A stretch of 64,000 nucleotides of DNA, taken from Cryobacterium glaciale (GTDB lineage Bacteria > Actinomycetota > Actinomycetes > Actinomycetales > Microbacteriaceae). How positions within the stretch are numbered: position 1 is the first letter of the stretch; each line of letters starts with the position of its first letter. Made by a program: the position numbers and the translations under genes. Below are positions 1 through 9,497 of the stretch, piece after piece. The DNA lies in contig NZ_SOEY01000030.1 in the NCBI RefSeq assembly GCF_004402535.1, positions 219,801-283,800 on the forward strand. The letters are read 5' to 3'. Below the pieces are notes generated by a model that saw nothing but the letters and a program-made list of their open reading frames with translations, was not told the origin of the DNA and made no database searches.

Positions 1-1
1 T

Positions 2-49
2 CTCGATGCTGAATCCGGCGTCGTCAAGCAAGCTGTCATGGTCTACTAG
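2..49 (+). CDS. cydA: Cytochrome bd oxidase subunit I, C-terminal end only (partial)
   Basis: These bases encode the last 15 codons (ending VVKQAVMVY) and TAG stop of a gene that enters from outside the window. The stop lies 21 bases before cydB, which is where cydA stands in cyd operons, so this is most likely the tail of the haem-bearing subunit I of the cytochrome bd quinol oxidase. Nothing diagnostic is visible in so short a piece; the identification rests on position alone. Confidence 0.6.
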   Translation, partial: LDAESGVVKQAVMVY

Positions 50-70
50 AACGGTTAGCAGGAATACAAG

Positions 71-1075
71 ATGGATCTCACAATTCTCTGGTTTTGGATC
101 ATCGCCGCGTTGTTCATCGGGTACTTCGTGCTCGACGGCTTCGACTTCGGGGTGGGCATGTCCCTGCCGTTCCTCGGCAAGGATGACACCGATCGCCGCG
201 TTCTCATCAACACCATCGGTCCGGTCTGGGACCTCAACGAAACCTGGGTCATCGTGGCCGGCGCAGCACTGTTCGCGGCCTTCCCCGAGTGGTACGCGAC
301 GATGTTCAGCGGCTTCTATCTGGCCCTGCTGCTTATCCTGGTGGCACTGATCCTCCGCGGCGTCTCCTTCGAATACCGGCATCAGCGCCCCGAATCAACG
401 TGGAAAAAGTGGTTCGACGGCATGATCATCGTCGGCTCGGCCGTACCGGCCCTTCTCTGGGGTGTAGCCTTCGCCAACGTCGTGCGCGGCGTCAAGCTCG
501 ACGTCAACCACGACTACATCGGCACGTTCTTCGACCTGCTGAACCCCTACGCCCTGCTCGGCGGCGTCACCACGCTGCTGCTGTTCTTCGTGCACGGGGT
601 GGTGTTCATCTCGCTCAAGACCGAGGGCGACATCCGCGTTCGGGCCCGCAAACTGGCCACCAGGGCCGGAATCGTCACGATCGTCGTCGCGGCCAGCTTC
701 CTGGCCTGGACGACCCTCGCGTATGGCACTCCGGCATCCGCTATTTTCGCCGCCCTCGCCGCTGTGGCGCTGATCGCCTCCTTCCTGGCCAACCTGCGCG
801 GGGCCGAACGCCTCGCGTTCGGTCTTATGGCCGGCACAATCGGTTTCGCCGTGCTGACCCTGTTCGCGTCGCTGTTTCCCGACGTCATGCCGGCCAGCAA
901 CGACCCGGCCAACAGCCTGACGATCGCCAACGCGTCGTCCTCGGCGTACACGCTCGGCGTGATGAGCTGGACGGCACTGATCGGAATGCCCGTCATTCTG
1001 CTCTACCAGGGCTGGACCTACTGGGTGTTCCGCAAGCGCATCGGCCGGGCCCACATTGAGGTCGCCGTACACTAA
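71..1075 (+). CDS. cydB: Cytochrome bd-type quinol oxidase subunit II (CydB)
   Basis: Subunit II of the cytochrome bd quinol oxidase, an integral membrane protein that pairs with CydA to reduce O2 at high affinity. The 334-residue product has the family length. It opens with a hydrophobic helix followed by GFDFGVG (residues 23-29) and GPVWDLNETW (50-59), both hallmark CydB stretches, and then shows a series of hydrophobic segments. The ATG has AGGA eight bases upstream. It is preceded by the cydA end and followed after 4 bases by cydD, giving the actinobacterial order cydABDC in one transcription unit. Confidence 0.95.
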   Translation: MDLTILWFWIIAALFIGYFVLDGFDFGVGMSLPFLGKDDTDRRVLINTIGPVWDLNETWVIVAGAALFAAFPEWYATMFSGFYLALLLILVALILRGVSFEYRHQRPESTWKKWFDGMIIVGSAVPALLWGVAFANVVRGVKLDVNHDYIGTFFDLLNPYALLGGVTTLLLFFVHGVVFISLKTEGDIRVRARKLATRAGIVTIVVAASFLAWTTLAYGTPASAIFAALAAVALIASFLANLRGAERLAFGLMAGTIGFAVLTLFASLFPDVMPASNDPANSLTIANASSSAYTLGVMSWTALIGMPVILLYQGWTYWVFRKRIGRAHIEVAVH

Positions 1076-1079
1076 GGCA

Positions 1080-2816
1080 GTGCGCCCCCTCGACCCCCGC
1101 CTTCTCCGTTACGCCCACGCAGCGCGCCGATTTCTTCTGATCGGCGCGCTGCTCGGGTTCGCGCAAACCCTCGTCGTGATCGCGTTCGCCTGGCTGCTGA
1201 CCCGGGCGATCACCCTGACGGTGGCGGGGGAGCCCCTCAGTCAGATCCTGTCGACCCTGGCCGCCCTGGCCGGGGTCATCGTGCTTCGCGCGGTGCTCAT
1301 CTGGCTGCTGGAAGTCTCGGCCAATCGCGGCGCCGCCCAGGTCAAGAGCCAGCTGCGGGCCCGCGTCATGGCCACACTCGCCGAACGCGGCCCCGACTGG
1401 GTCGCCTCCCGGCAGAGCGCGCGCCTGTCCACCGTCGTGACGACCGGCCTCGACGCGCTCGACAACTACTTCGCCCGGTACCTGCCGCAGCTGCTGCTGA
1501 CCGTGATCGCCACACCGATCCTGATCGCCGTCATGCTCTGGCAGGACCTGGCCAGCGGCCTCACCGTCATCATCGTGCTGCCACTGATTCCCGTCTTCAT
1601 GATTCTCATCGGCCGGGTCACGCAGTCGGTGCAGCAGGAACAATGGCAGGCGCTGCAACGCCTGTCCACCGGATTCCTCGACGTGGTCGGGGGGCTCGGC
1701 ACCCTGAAAATCTATGGCAGGGAACGGCGCCAGTTCGACCGGATCCGCAAGATCACCGAGGAATACCGCACCCGCACCATGAAGGTGCTGCGAGTGTCGT
1801 TCCTGAGCGGCTTCGTGCTCGAGCTCGCCGCGAGCCTCTCGGTCGCGCTCATCGCCGTGTCGATCGGCCTGCGCCTCATCGACGGCGCGCTGTTGCTCGG
1901 CGTCGGACTGTTCGTGCTGCTGCTCGCACCGGAGGCGTTTCTGCCACTGCGCCAGGTGGGCGCACAATTCCACGCCGCGGCCGACGGCCTCGCCGCCGCC
2001 GAAGAGCTGTTCGCGATCCTCGACGACGACACGACGGCGACAGCGGATGCCCCGGCCGGCGCCCCGGCGCCCGCCGCGACATCCTCCGCGCCCGCTGACC
2101 GGCGATCGGGGGACCTGCACCTGGCGGGCGTCACCGTTCGGCGTGGCGACACCGTGGTGATCGACCGGCTGGACGCCCGGTTCGCACCCGGGGAATTGAG
2201 CGTGGTGCGCGGCGTGAGCGGAGTCGGCAAGTCGACCCTCGTGGCCGCGCTGCTCGGTTTCGTTCCGCTGACCGGTGCGCTCACCCTCGGCGGCGTGGCG
2301 GTCAGCGCCGGAACGAGCCGGCCCTGGCTGGCCTGGGCCGGGCAGCGCCCCGGTCTGTTCCGCGGAACGGTGGCAGCGAATGTGGCGCTCGGCGCGGCAT
2401 CCGCTGACGTGACTGTGCCAGTGCAGAGCGGGCCAGTGCAGAGCGGGCCAGTGCAGAGCGGGCCAGTGTACAGCACGCCAGACCCGGTTCTGGTCGCGCA
2501 GGCACTGCTCTGGGCCGGCGCCGCCGACCTGTCCCCGGCCACGGTGCTCGGGGTCAACGGTGAGGGTCTTTCTGGCGGCCAGGCGCAACGCGTCGCCGCC
2601 GCCCGCGCCATCTACCGCGCGCTCGCGACCGAGTGCCAGGTGCTGATCCTGGACGAACCAAGTTCAGCGCTCGACGCCGGCGCTGAGGCCGGTCTGCTCG
2701 CCGGGCTTCGTCAACTGGCTGACCAGGGGCGCGTCGTGATCGTCGTCAGCCACCGACCGGCCGTGGTAGCCGCCGCAGACCACGTGATCGAATTGCAGGA
2801 GCTCAGCCATGTCTGA
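1080..2816 (+). CDS. cydD: Thiol reductant ABC exporter subunit CydD
   Basis: One half of the heterodimeric CydDC ABC exporter, which in studied bacteria exports cysteine and glutathione and is needed for cytochrome bd assembly. The N-terminal half carries about six membrane helices. The C-terminal ATPase has Walker A GVSGVGKST (about residue 378), signature LSGGQAQR (about 496) and Walker B VLILDEPSSALD (about 520). The GTG at 1080 is chosen because AAGG lies just upstream and it follows the cydB stop by 4 bases; an in-frame TTG at 1056 inside cydB is the alternative. The ATPase domain carries a tandem VQSGP repeat (see repeat at 2418). The end overlaps cydC by 8 bases. Confidence 0.92.
   Translation: MRPLDPRLLRYAHAARRFLLIGALLGFAQTLVVIAFAWLLTRAITLTVAGEPLSQILSTLAALAGVIVLRAVLIWLLEVSANRGAAQVKSQLRARVMATLAERGPDWVASRQSARLSTVVTTGLDALDNYFARYLPQLLLTVIATPILIAVMLWQDLASGLTVIIVLPLIPVFMILIGRVTQSVQQEQWQALQRLSTGFLDVVGGLGTLKIYGRERRQFDRIRKITEEYRTRTMKVLRVSFLSGFVLELAASLSVALIAVSIGLRLIDGALLLGVGLFVLLLAPEAFLPLRQVGAQFHAAADGLAAAEELFAILDDDTTATADAPAGAPAPAATSSAPADRRSGDLHLAGVTVRRGDTVVIDRLDARFAPGELSVVRGVSGVGKSTLVAALLGFVPLTGALTLGGVAVSAGTSRPWLAWAGQRPGLFRGTVAANVALGAASADVTVPVQSGPVQSGPVQSGPVYSTPDPVLVAQALLWAGAADLSPATVLGVNGEGLSGGQAQRVAAARAIYRALATECQVLILDEPSSALDAGAEAGLLAGLRQLADQGRVVIVVSHRPAVVAAADHVIELQELSHV
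2418..2474 (+). repeat. 15-bp in-frame tandem repeat inside cydD
   Basis: The unit CCAGTGCAGAGCGGG occurs three times perfectly (2418-2432, 2433-2447, 2448-2462), followed by a decayed fourth copy. It is a multiple of three and encodes a VQSGP pentapeptide array between Walker A and the signature motif, where CydD proteins normally have a variable loop. It looks like replication-slippage expansion of a tolerated loop. Confidence 0.9.
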
Positions 2817-4515
2817 CGTCACCCTCCACGCGGCGGCCCGCGACGTGCTGCGCCTGGCCCAGCCGCGCGCACGCCGGTTTACGCCCGGCCTGCTGGCCGG
2901 CATCGGGAGCGCCGTCATGGCGGTGGCCCTGCTGGCCTGCTCAGCCTGGCTGATCACCCGGGCGGCTGAAATGCCGTCCCTCGCGTTTCTGGGAATGGCC
3001 GTTGTCGGCGTGCGCGCGTTCGCCATCTTTCGCTCAGTGTTTCGCTATCTGGAACGACTGACCAGCCACGACGCCGCATTCGCGCAGCTCGCGCACGTGC
3101 GCCTGGGAATCTTTCGTCGCATCGTTCCGCTCGCTCCGGCCGGGCTGGCGAGCACCGGGCGCGGCGATCTGCTCACCCGACTCGTGCGCGACGTCGACGA
3201 CCTGCAGGACCTGCCGCTGCGCGTCGTGCAGCCGCTGCTGGTGGCCGGCATCACGGCCCTGCTCAGCGTTGTCGGCATCTGGCTCATCCTTCCCGCCGCC
3301 GGCCTCACCCTGCTCGCCTGCCTGCTGCTGGCCGGAGTGCTCGGAACCGTCTTCTCCACCAGCCTGGCCGCCCGGGCCGACCGGGAACTCGCACCGCTGC
3401 GCGGCGCCCTCGCCGACGAGGTTCTCGAAATCGTCGAGAACCTCGACGTGCTCACCGCCTTCGACGCCCTCAGCCCGCGGCTTGCTGCCCTCGCCCACAC
3501 CGATGCGCGCCTGCGCCGGGCCACCCTGCGCCGGTCGGTCGGGGTGGGCGTTCAATCGGGGGTCGTGTCGCTGTTCGCCGGCCTCGCTACGCTCGGCGCG
3601 CTGTACTTCGGCATCCCCGATCTCACGACCGGCGGCGGGCTGCTCAGCCCGGTTCTGCTTGGCCCGACCCTCGTCGTCGCGGTGCTCGTGCCGATGGCAG
3701 TGTTCGAGGTCTTCGGCATGATTCCGCTCGCCATCGGAGCCTGGCGACAGGTGCGAGTGAGCGCCCAGCGCGTCGCCGACGGCGTTCCGGTTGCGGTGCC
3801 CGCCGAGATCCCCATCGACGTCAGCAACCCGCAGGCCGTGTTTGAGGCGGGCGCGGCCTCGACCTCGGTCGTGCTCGAACTGACCGATCTCGCCGCGCGC
3901 TGGCCCGGGCAGGTCGAACCGGGAGTGTGCGGGGTCACCCTGCGGCTCGCGCCCGGCGACCGCGTGCACCTCGCCGGGCCGAGCGGCGCCGGCAAGACCA
4001 CCCTCGCCCAGACCCTCGTGCGCTTTCTCGACTACACCGGCTCGTACACACTCAATGGGATTGAGGCGCGGCTGCTCGCCCAAACCGAGGTGCGGCGCGT
4101 GGTCGGACTGTGTGAGCAGCGTCCCTGGTTATTTGACGACAGCATCCGTCAGAATCTGCTGTTCGCCCGCGATACCGCGACCGATGCCGAACTCGAGGCC
4201 GTGCTGGCCCGGGTCGGACTGGCCGAGTGGGCCGCCGGACGCGGCGGACTCGATGCCCGCGTGGGCGAGCGCGGGGCGCTCGTCTCGGGCGGCCAGGCCC
4301 AGCGCATCGCGCTGGCCCGGGCGCTGCTCGCGGACTTTCCGGTGCTCATCGTCGACGAGCCCACCGCCAACGTCGACAGCGCAGGGGCGGAAGCCCTCGT
4401 GCGGGACATCCTCACCGCGGCGGCTGACGCCCATCGCGCGGTGCTGCTCATCTCGCACACGCCTGTGCCCGACGACCTGGTGACCAGTCGGGTGACCCTG
4501 CCGGCGCGCAGCTGA
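2809..4515 (+). CDS. cydC: Thiol reductant ABC exporter subunit CydC
   Basis: Partner half-transporter of CydD in the inner-membrane thiol exporter. The 568-residue product has an N-terminal six-helix membrane domain and a C-terminal ATPase with Walker A GPSGAGKTT (about residue 390), signature VSGGQAQR (about 491) and Walker B VLIVDEPTANVD (about 512). The ATG overlaps the last 8 bases of cydD, implying translational coupling. It ends two bases from the stop of the convergent DedA gene, so it is the last gene of the cyd operon. Confidence 0.93.
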   Translation: MSDVTLHAAARDVLRLAQPRARRFTPGLLAGIGSAVMAVALLACSAWLITRAAEMPSLAFLGMAVVGVRAFAIFRSVFRYLERLTSHDAAFAQLAHVRLGIFRRIVPLAPAGLASTGRGDLLTRLVRDVDDLQDLPLRVVQPLLVAGITALLSVVGIWLILPAAGLTLLACLLLAGVLGTVFSTSLAARADRELAPLRGALADEVLEIVENLDVLTAFDALSPRLAALAHTDARLRRATLRRSVGVGVQSGVVSLFAGLATLGALYFGIPDLTTGGGLLSPVLLGPTLVVAVLVPMAVFEVFGMIPLAIGAWRQVRVSAQRVADGVPVAVPAEIPIDVSNPQAVFEAGAASTSVVLELTDLAARWPGQVEPGVCGVTLRLAPGDRVHLAGPSGAGKTTLAQTLVRFLDYTGSYTLNGIEARLLAQTEVRRVVGLCEQRPWLFDDSIRQNLLFARDTATDAELEAVLARVGLAEWAAGRGGLDARVGERGALVSGGQAQRIALARALLADFPVLIVDEPTANVDSAGAEALVRDILTAAADAHRAVLLISHTPVPDDLVTSRVTLPARS

Positions 4516-4516
4516 G

Positions 4517-5152
4517 TCAGTCCATGTGGCGCAGTTCGCGGCGGTGCAGCCACTTCTTGATCAGGAACACCGCGAGCACGAACAGGGCGATCACGCCGAC
4601 GAACAGGTAGCCGGCGAAGTGCAGCTGCCCGCTCAGTTCGCGGTAGCCGCCCGCCGCCGCCGAGCCGACGCTCACGTAGGCGAGGGACCAGATGACGCAG
4701 GCGGGTACCGTCCAGGCCATGAAGGTGCGGTACCGCATGCGGCTCGCGCCGACGGTCACCGGAATGAGCGAGTGCAAAACCGGCAGGAATCGGGAGATGA
4801 ACACGGCAACACCGCCGCGCCGGTCGAGGTAGTTCTCGGCGCGAATCCAGTTGCGTTCGCCGATGCGCCGGCCGAGTCGGCTGCCTCGAATGAACGGGCC
4901 GAAGTGGTGACCGAGGGCGAAGCCGATGCTCTCCCCGGCCAGGGCGCCCACAATCACGGCCGCCACGAGAGTGACGAATTCGACCGGGCCGCTGACTGCC
5001 GTGCTGGCCACGATCACGATGGTGTCGCCGGGGATGACCAGGCCCACGAGCACCGAAGTCTCCAGCAGCATGCCCAGAAAGGCCAGCAGCGTACGAATGA
5101 CCGGGTCGACGCCGGCGACGGTGTCCAGGATCCAGGTGAGGATGTCATTCAT
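4517..5152 (-). CDS. DedA family membrane protein
   Basis: A 211-residue DedA/SNARE-associated (VTT-domain) integral membrane protein. Members of the family are implicated in lipid flipping and envelope homeostasis; the substrate of this one is unknown. Visible family features are the early GDTIVIVAS segment, an ALAGESIGFALGHHFG stretch, and the F-x-x-R-F-x-P-x-x-H/R-type motif (FISRFLPVLHSLIP), plus four to five hydrophobic segments. The ATG at 5152 is chosen over an upstream in-frame ATG (5197) because GGGAG sits directly upstream. The gene is convergent with cydC and divergent from pabB. Confidence 0.88.
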   Translation of the reverse strand: MNDILTWILDTVAGVDPVIRTLLAFLGMLLETSVLVGLVIPGDTIVIVASTAVSGPVEFVTLVAAVIVGALAGESIGFALGHHFGPFIRGSRLGRRIGERNWIRAENYLDRRGGVAVFISRFLPVLHSLIPVTVGASRMRYRTFMAWTVPACVIWSLAYVSVGSAAAGGYRELSGQLHFAGYLFVGVIALFVLAVFLIKKWLHRRELRHMD

Positions 5153-5241
5153 TTCTCCCAGCCTACGTGCTGCGCGCGATTCGACAAGGTCGTGCACCGG
5201 CGGTCGCCGACGTGCCCGCGCGGCGAAGCTAGGCTGGTCTG

Positions 5242-6675
5242 GTGACCGGCACCGTGCAGAGCAAGCTCCTGGCCGGCTGGTGGGACCCCGCGAAAGTTTT
5301 CGCGGCGCTCTACGCCGACGACCTTTATGCGTTTTGGCTCGATGCCGGCCCCGGCGCGCGCACCGGCGTCAGCTACCTCGGGGCGGCCTCGCCCCGTTCC
5401 CGTTTCGTCACTGCGTCGGTCGCGGACGGAACGGTCACCAGCCGGTACGTTCACCCTGCGGATGCTGCGCCGCCGGTCGTCACGCACGAGACGGTTTTCG
5501 AGTTCCTGCGTCGCGATCTGGCCGGGCACAGAGACGCGCCGACCGCGAACGTCGGGTTTGAGCTCGGCTGGGTCGGCTGGCTCGGTTACGAACTCGGCGC
5601 GCACACCGTCGGCACGCCCGTGCACGAGTCGCGCTACCCCGATGCGGCAGTGCTCGAAATCGACCGCCTGATCCGGTTCGACCACCACGAGCGCACGGTG
5701 ACGCTCGTGGCCCGCACGACACCAGCCGACTCCGAAACGGCCGACGCCGACTGGTTCGACCGGACGGTTGCCGCCCTGGCGGCGATTGCAGGGGCGACCG
5801 GGCCGGCACGAGCGCCGACCCGCGCGGCTGTGCCGCCAGCATCCGCTGCGCCGCGCTGGCGTCACGGCCCCAGCGACTATGCCGCCTTGATCGAGACCTG
5901 TCTGGCGGCGATCCACGACGGCGACGCCTACCAGCTGTGCCTGACCAACGAAATACGGGTACCTGGTCGCTGGCATCCGGCCCTGACCTATGGTGTGTTG
6001 CGGGCTGGCAGTCCGAGCCACCACGGCGGTCTGCTGCGATTCGGTGATGTGGCGCTGCTCAGCGCGAGCCCTGAACAGTTTCTGCACGTGGGCCGGGACC
6101 GGCGCATCCGCACCAAGCCGATCAAGGGCACCCGGCCGCGCTCGGACGAACCGGGGGAGGACGACCGGCTCAAACTCGAACTGGCCAACAACGACAAGGA
6201 ACGCGCCGAAAACCTGATGATCGTTGATCTCATGCGCAACGATCTCGGACGCATCGCGCAACTCGGCACGGTCGCGGTGTCAACGCTGCTCGCGGTGGAG
6301 AGCTACCCGCACGTGCACCAGCTGGTCAGCACCATCGAGGCACAGCTGTCACCGGGCGTCACCGTGGTGGATGCCATCGAGGCGTGCTTTCCGGCCGGCT
6401 CCATGACGGGCGCTCCGAAGCGGAGCGCGATGACCATTCTCGATTCACTCGAGTGCGGCTCGCGGGGAATTTATGCCGGTGCATTCGGCTACATCGGGCT
6501 CGGCGGCACCACCGATCTGGCCATCGTCATCCGTAGTATCGTGCTTGATTCCGCCGGGGCAAGCATCGGTACCGGTGGCGGAATCACCGCCCTCTCCACC
6601 GCCGCGGAAGAGATCGAAGAGACCCGGATCAAGGCGGCCGCACTGTTGGCGACCCTCGGTGTCGCCGCGCCCTAG
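5242..6675 (+). CDS. pabB: Aminodeoxychorismate synthase component I (chorismate-binding enzyme)
   Basis: Converts chorismate and ammonia to 4-amino-4-deoxychorismate for folate synthesis, normally with a PabA glutaminase that is not in this window. The 477-residue protein shows the chorismate-utilising domain: SPEQFL, PIKGTRPR (about residues 293-300), NNDKERAENLMIVDLMRNDLG and FPAGSMTGAPK (about 382-392). The Lys in PIKGT is the PabB hallmark, where anthranilate synthase TrpE has PIAGT; this is why PabB is preferred over TrpE. GTG start, no strong Shine-Dalgarno. It stands alone between the DedA gene and leuS. Confidence 0.88.
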   Translation: MTGTVQSKLLAGWWDPAKVFAALYADDLYAFWLDAGPGARTGVSYLGAASPRSRFVTASVADGTVTSRYVHPADAAPPVVTHETVFEFLRRDLAGHRDAPTANVGFELGWVGWLGYELGAHTVGTPVHESRYPDAAVLEIDRLIRFDHHERTVTLVARTTPADSETADADWFDRTVAALAAIAGATGPARAPTRAAVPPASAAPRWRHGPSDYAALIETCLAAIHDGDAYQLCLTNEIRVPGRWHPALTYGVLRAGSPSHHGGLLRFGDVALLSASPEQFLHVGRDRRIRTKPIKGTRPRSDEPGEDDRLKLELANNDKERAENLMIVDLMRNDLGRIAQLGTVAVSTLLAVESYPHVHQLVSTIEAQLSPGVTVVDAIEACFPAGSMTGAPKRSAMTILDSLECGSRGIYAGAFGYIGLGGTTDLAIVIRSIVLDSAGASIGTGGGITALSTAAEEIEETRIKAAALLATLGVAAP

Positions 6676-6756
6676 TAATCTAAGGGGTGTGCACGTGCGC
6701 TTTGTCGCGCGTGCGTCCGAGGGCATGCTCCGCCGTGCACCCGAACCATCCCTGCA

Positions 6757-9384
6757 ATGAATGAGAGTCACGTGGCACACGAGCACGAAAGCGTACGCAT
6801 TGACGCGCGCGACGAGAGCGTACGCATTGACGCGCGCGACGAGAGCGACGAAGAAGTGTATGACTTCGCGGCGATCCAGGCGAAGTGGCAACCCATCTGG
6901 GACGAGCTCGCTCCGTTCAAGACCAGCGCCGAGGGTGACACCCGCCCCCGTAAGTACGTGCTCGACATGTTTCCGTACCCTTCAGGCGACCTGCACATGG
7001 GGCACGCCGAGGTGTATGCACTCGGTGACGTCGTGGCACGCTACTGGCGTCACCAGGGCTTCAATGTGCTGCACCCCATCGGCTGGGATTCCTTCGGGCT
7101 GCCCGCCGAGAACGCCGCCATCAAGCGCGGCATCGACCCGCGCGGCTGGACCTACGACAATATCGCTCAGCAGAAGAAGAGCATGAAGCTCTACGCGACC
7201 AGCTTCGACTGGGACCGTGAACTGCACACCAGTGACCCCGAATACTACAAATGGACCCAGTGGCTGTTCCTGCAGCTCTATAAGAAGGGCCTCGCCTACC
7301 GCAAGGACAGCTGGGTCAACTGGGACCCGATCGACCAGACCGTGCTCGCCAACGAGCAGGTCCTGGCCGACGGCACGAGCGACCGCAGCGGCGCCGTCGT
7401 CGTGAAGAAGAAGCTCACGCAGTGGTACTTCAAGATCACCGACTACGCCGACCGCCTGCTCGACGATCTCAATCAGCTCGAGGGGACCTGGCCGGCCAAG
7501 GTGCTCAACATGCAGCGCAACTGGATCGGACGCTCCATCGGAGCGGATGTCGACTTCGCGATCGAGGGTCGCGCGGAACGCGTCACCGTGTTCACCACCC
7601 GCCCCGACACCCTGTTCGGCGCCACCTTCATGGTCGTCGCGCCGGACTCTGACCTGGCGGCCGAACTCGTGGTCGAGTCCACCCCCGAGGAGCAGGAGGC
7701 CTTCCAGGAATATCTGGTGCAGGTACAACGCCGCACCGAGATCGAGCGTCAGTCCACCGATCGGCCCAAGACCGGCGTGTTCCTCGGCCGCTACGCGATC
7801 AACCCGGTCAACGGCGAACGCCTGCCCATCTGGGCTGCTGACTACGTGCTCGCCGACTACGGGACCGGCGCGATCATGGCCGTGCCGGCCCACGACCAGC
7901 GCGACCTTGACTTCGCCCGCGCCTTCGACTTGCCCGTGCGGGTCGTCGTCGACACCAACTCGCCGGCTACCGGCATTATCCCGGTGATCACGCAAGGCAT
8001 GCTCGACGGCACTGAAGAACTGCCGGAGCTCGACCCGCTGAGCACCGGCATCGCCCTGGCGGGCGAAGGACGCCTGATCAACTCCGGTCCGCTCAACGGC
8101 CTGAGCAAGATCACCGCCATCAAGCGCATCATCGAACAGCTCGCTGCCGACGGCCTCGGCCGCGCCGCGAAGAACTATCGCCTGCGTGACTGGCTCGTCT
8201 CCCGACAGCGCTACTGGGGCGCTCCGATCCCGATCATCCACGGCGCCGACGGCACCGAGATACCGGTTCCCGAGGAGCAGCTGCCGGTGCTGCTGCCACC
8301 CGCCGAGGGCCTCGATCTGAAGCCCCGGGGAACCTCCCCACTCGGCGGCGCCGCCGACTGGGTCAACGTGCCGAATCCGATCGACGGCACACCGGCCCGG
8401 CGCGACGCCGACACCCTGGACACCTTCGTCGACAGTTCCTGGTACTTTCTTCGGTTCCTGAACCCGAGCGATGATACCAAGGCCTTCGACCCGAAGGAAG
8501 CCGAGAAGTGGGCGCCGGTCGACCAGTACGTCGGCGGCGTCGAACACGCGATCCTGCACCTGCTCTACGCGCGCTTCATCACAAAGTTCCTGTTCGATGA
8601 GGGCTATGTGAGCTTCACCGAACCCTTCACCGCGCTGCTGAACCAGGGCATGGTCATCCTTGACGGTGCCAAGATGAGCAAGAGTAAGGGAAACCTGGTC
8701 TACTTCACCGAGGAAATCGAACGCCACGGTGTCGACGCCGTGCGCCTCACGATGGCCTTCGCCGGTCCGCCGGAGGACGATATCGACTGGGCCGACGTCT
8801 CTCCCGTCGGCTCGGCCAAGTTCCTGGCCCGCGCCTGGCGCGTCGCCCGCGACGTCACGAGCGCGCCCGACGTGGAGTGGAAGACCGGCGACGTCACCCT
8901 GCGCCGCGTCACCCACCGGTTCCTGTCAGATGCGCCCGGCCTGGTGGAGTCGTTCAAGTTCAACGTCGTCGTCGCACGTTTGATGGAACTGGTCAACGCC
9001 ACCCGCAAAGTCATCGACACCGGTGCCGGGCCAGCGGATGCCGCCGTGCGCGAAGCCGCCGAGGCCACAGCCATGGCGCTGAACCTGTTCGCCCCCTACG
9101 CGGCCGAAGACATGTGGGAGCACCTCGGTTACGAACCGTGTATCGCCCTCGTGCCGTGGCGCAAGGCCGAGCAGACCCTGCTCGTGCAGGAGTCGGTCAC
9201 CGCGGTCGTTCAGGTCGACGGCAAGATGCGCACCCTGCTCGAAGTGTCGCCGAAAATCTCCAGCGAAGACCTTGAAAAACTGGCGCGGGACTCGGCCGCG
9301 GTCATCCGTTCGATCGGTGATCGGGAGATCATCAAGGTGATCGTGCGCGTGCCCAAGCTCGTCTCGTTCGTCACGCGCGCCTAA
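6757..9384 (+). CDS. leuS: Leucyl-tRNA synthetase
   Basis: Charges tRNA-Leu in the cytoplasm. The 875-residue protein has the class I signature HMGH (about residues 80-83, following FPYPSGDL), a CP1 editing domain in the middle containing TTRPDTLFG and the [17 protein letters not shown] stretch, and KMSKS (about 639-643). The N-terminus carries a duplicated nine-residue segment (see repeat at 6787) before the normal start of homology at about [14 protein letters not shown]. The ATG at 6757 lacks a good ribosome site; a GTG at 6772 has GAGAG upstream and may be the true start. Confidence 0.96.
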   Translation: MNESHVAHEHESVRIDARDESVRIDARDESDEEVYDFAAIQAKWQPIWDELAPFKTSAEGDTRPRKYVLDMFPYPSGDLHMGHAEVYALGDVVARYWRHQGFNVLHPIGWDSFGLPAENAAIKRGIDPRGWTYDNIAQQKKSMKLYATSFDWDRELHTSDPEYYKWTQWLFLQLYKKGLAYRKDSWVNWDPIDQTVLANEQVLADGTSDRSGAVVVKKKLTQWYFKITDYADRLLDDLNQLEGTWPAKVLNMQRNWIGRSIGADVDFAIEGRAERVTVFTTRPDTLFGATFMVVAPDSDLAAELVVESTPEEQEAFQEYLVQVQRRTEIERQSTDRPKTGVFLGRYAINPVNGERLPIWAADYVLADYGTGAIMAVPAHDQRDLDFARAFDLPVRVVVDTNSPATGIIPVITQGMLDGTEELPELDPLSTGIALAGEGRLINSGPLNGLSKITAIKRIIEQLAADGLGRAAKNYRLRDWLVSRQRYWGAPIPIIHGADGTEIPVPEEQLPVLLPPAEGLDLKPRGTSPLGGAADWVNVPNPIDGTPARRDADTLDTFVDSSWYFLRFLNPSDDTKAFDPKEAEKWAPVDQYVGGVEHAILHLLYARFITKFLFDEGYVSFTEPFTALLNQGMVILDGAKMSKSKGNLVYFTEEIERHGVDAVRLTMAFAGPPEDDIDWADVSPVGSAKFLARAWRVARDVTSAPDVEWKTGDVTLRRVTHRFLSDAPGLVESFKFNVVVARLMELVNATRKVIDTGAGPADAAVREAAEATAMALNLFAPYAAEDMWEHLGYEPCIALVPWRKAEQTLLVQESVTAVVQVDGKMRTLLEVSPKISSEDLEKLARDSAAVIRSIGDREIIKVIVRVPKLVSFVTRA
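6787..6852 (+). repeat. 27-bp tandem duplication at the 5' end of leuS
   Basis: Two 27-base units (6787-6813 and 6814-6840) differ at a single base, and a third truncated unit follows to about 6852. In frame they encode ESVRIDARD twice and then ESDEE. The segment lies upstream of the conserved LeuRS core, so the duplication probably changes only a disordered N-terminal tail. Confidence 0.88.
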
Positions 9385-9399
9385 CGCCCAACGCGGACG

Positions 9400-9434
9400 G
9401 GTCGGGGGTCTCCTCCACAAAGGTTCCCCCGACC
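9400..9434 (+). terminator. Hairpin downstream of leuS (possible terminator)
   Basis: A 9-bp perfect stem, GGTCGGGGG at 9400-9408 with CCCCCGACC at 9426-9434, starts 15 bases after the leuS stop and before comEA. There is no T-tract, so it is at best a weak or factor-assisted terminator. Confidence 0.45.
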
Positions 9435-9497
9435 GGGCTGTGCACCGATGTGCCGGCCGACGGCCAGCCGCTGCCCTGTGCCTCCTAGCCTGCGAGC

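Noticed and set aside
993-2588. 531-residue minus-strand open frame opposite cydD
   Set aside because: Low-complexity His/Gln/Gly/Arg-rich translation typical of the antisense frame of GC-rich genes; cydD motifs on the plus strand are complete.
5242-6675. Anthranilate synthase component I (TrpE)
   Set aside because: The active-site motif reads PIKGT, as in PabB, rather than PIAGT; no trp genes are adjacent.
6676-6756. T-box or other riboswitch upstream of leuS
   Set aside because: Only 81 bases are available, with no T-box consensus; a GTGCACG/CGTGCAC pairing is present but nothing more.
6982-8916. 644-residue minus-strand open frame opposite leuS
   Set aside because: Antisense shadow of the leuS reading frame; no domain, no ribosome site, and leuS is intact.
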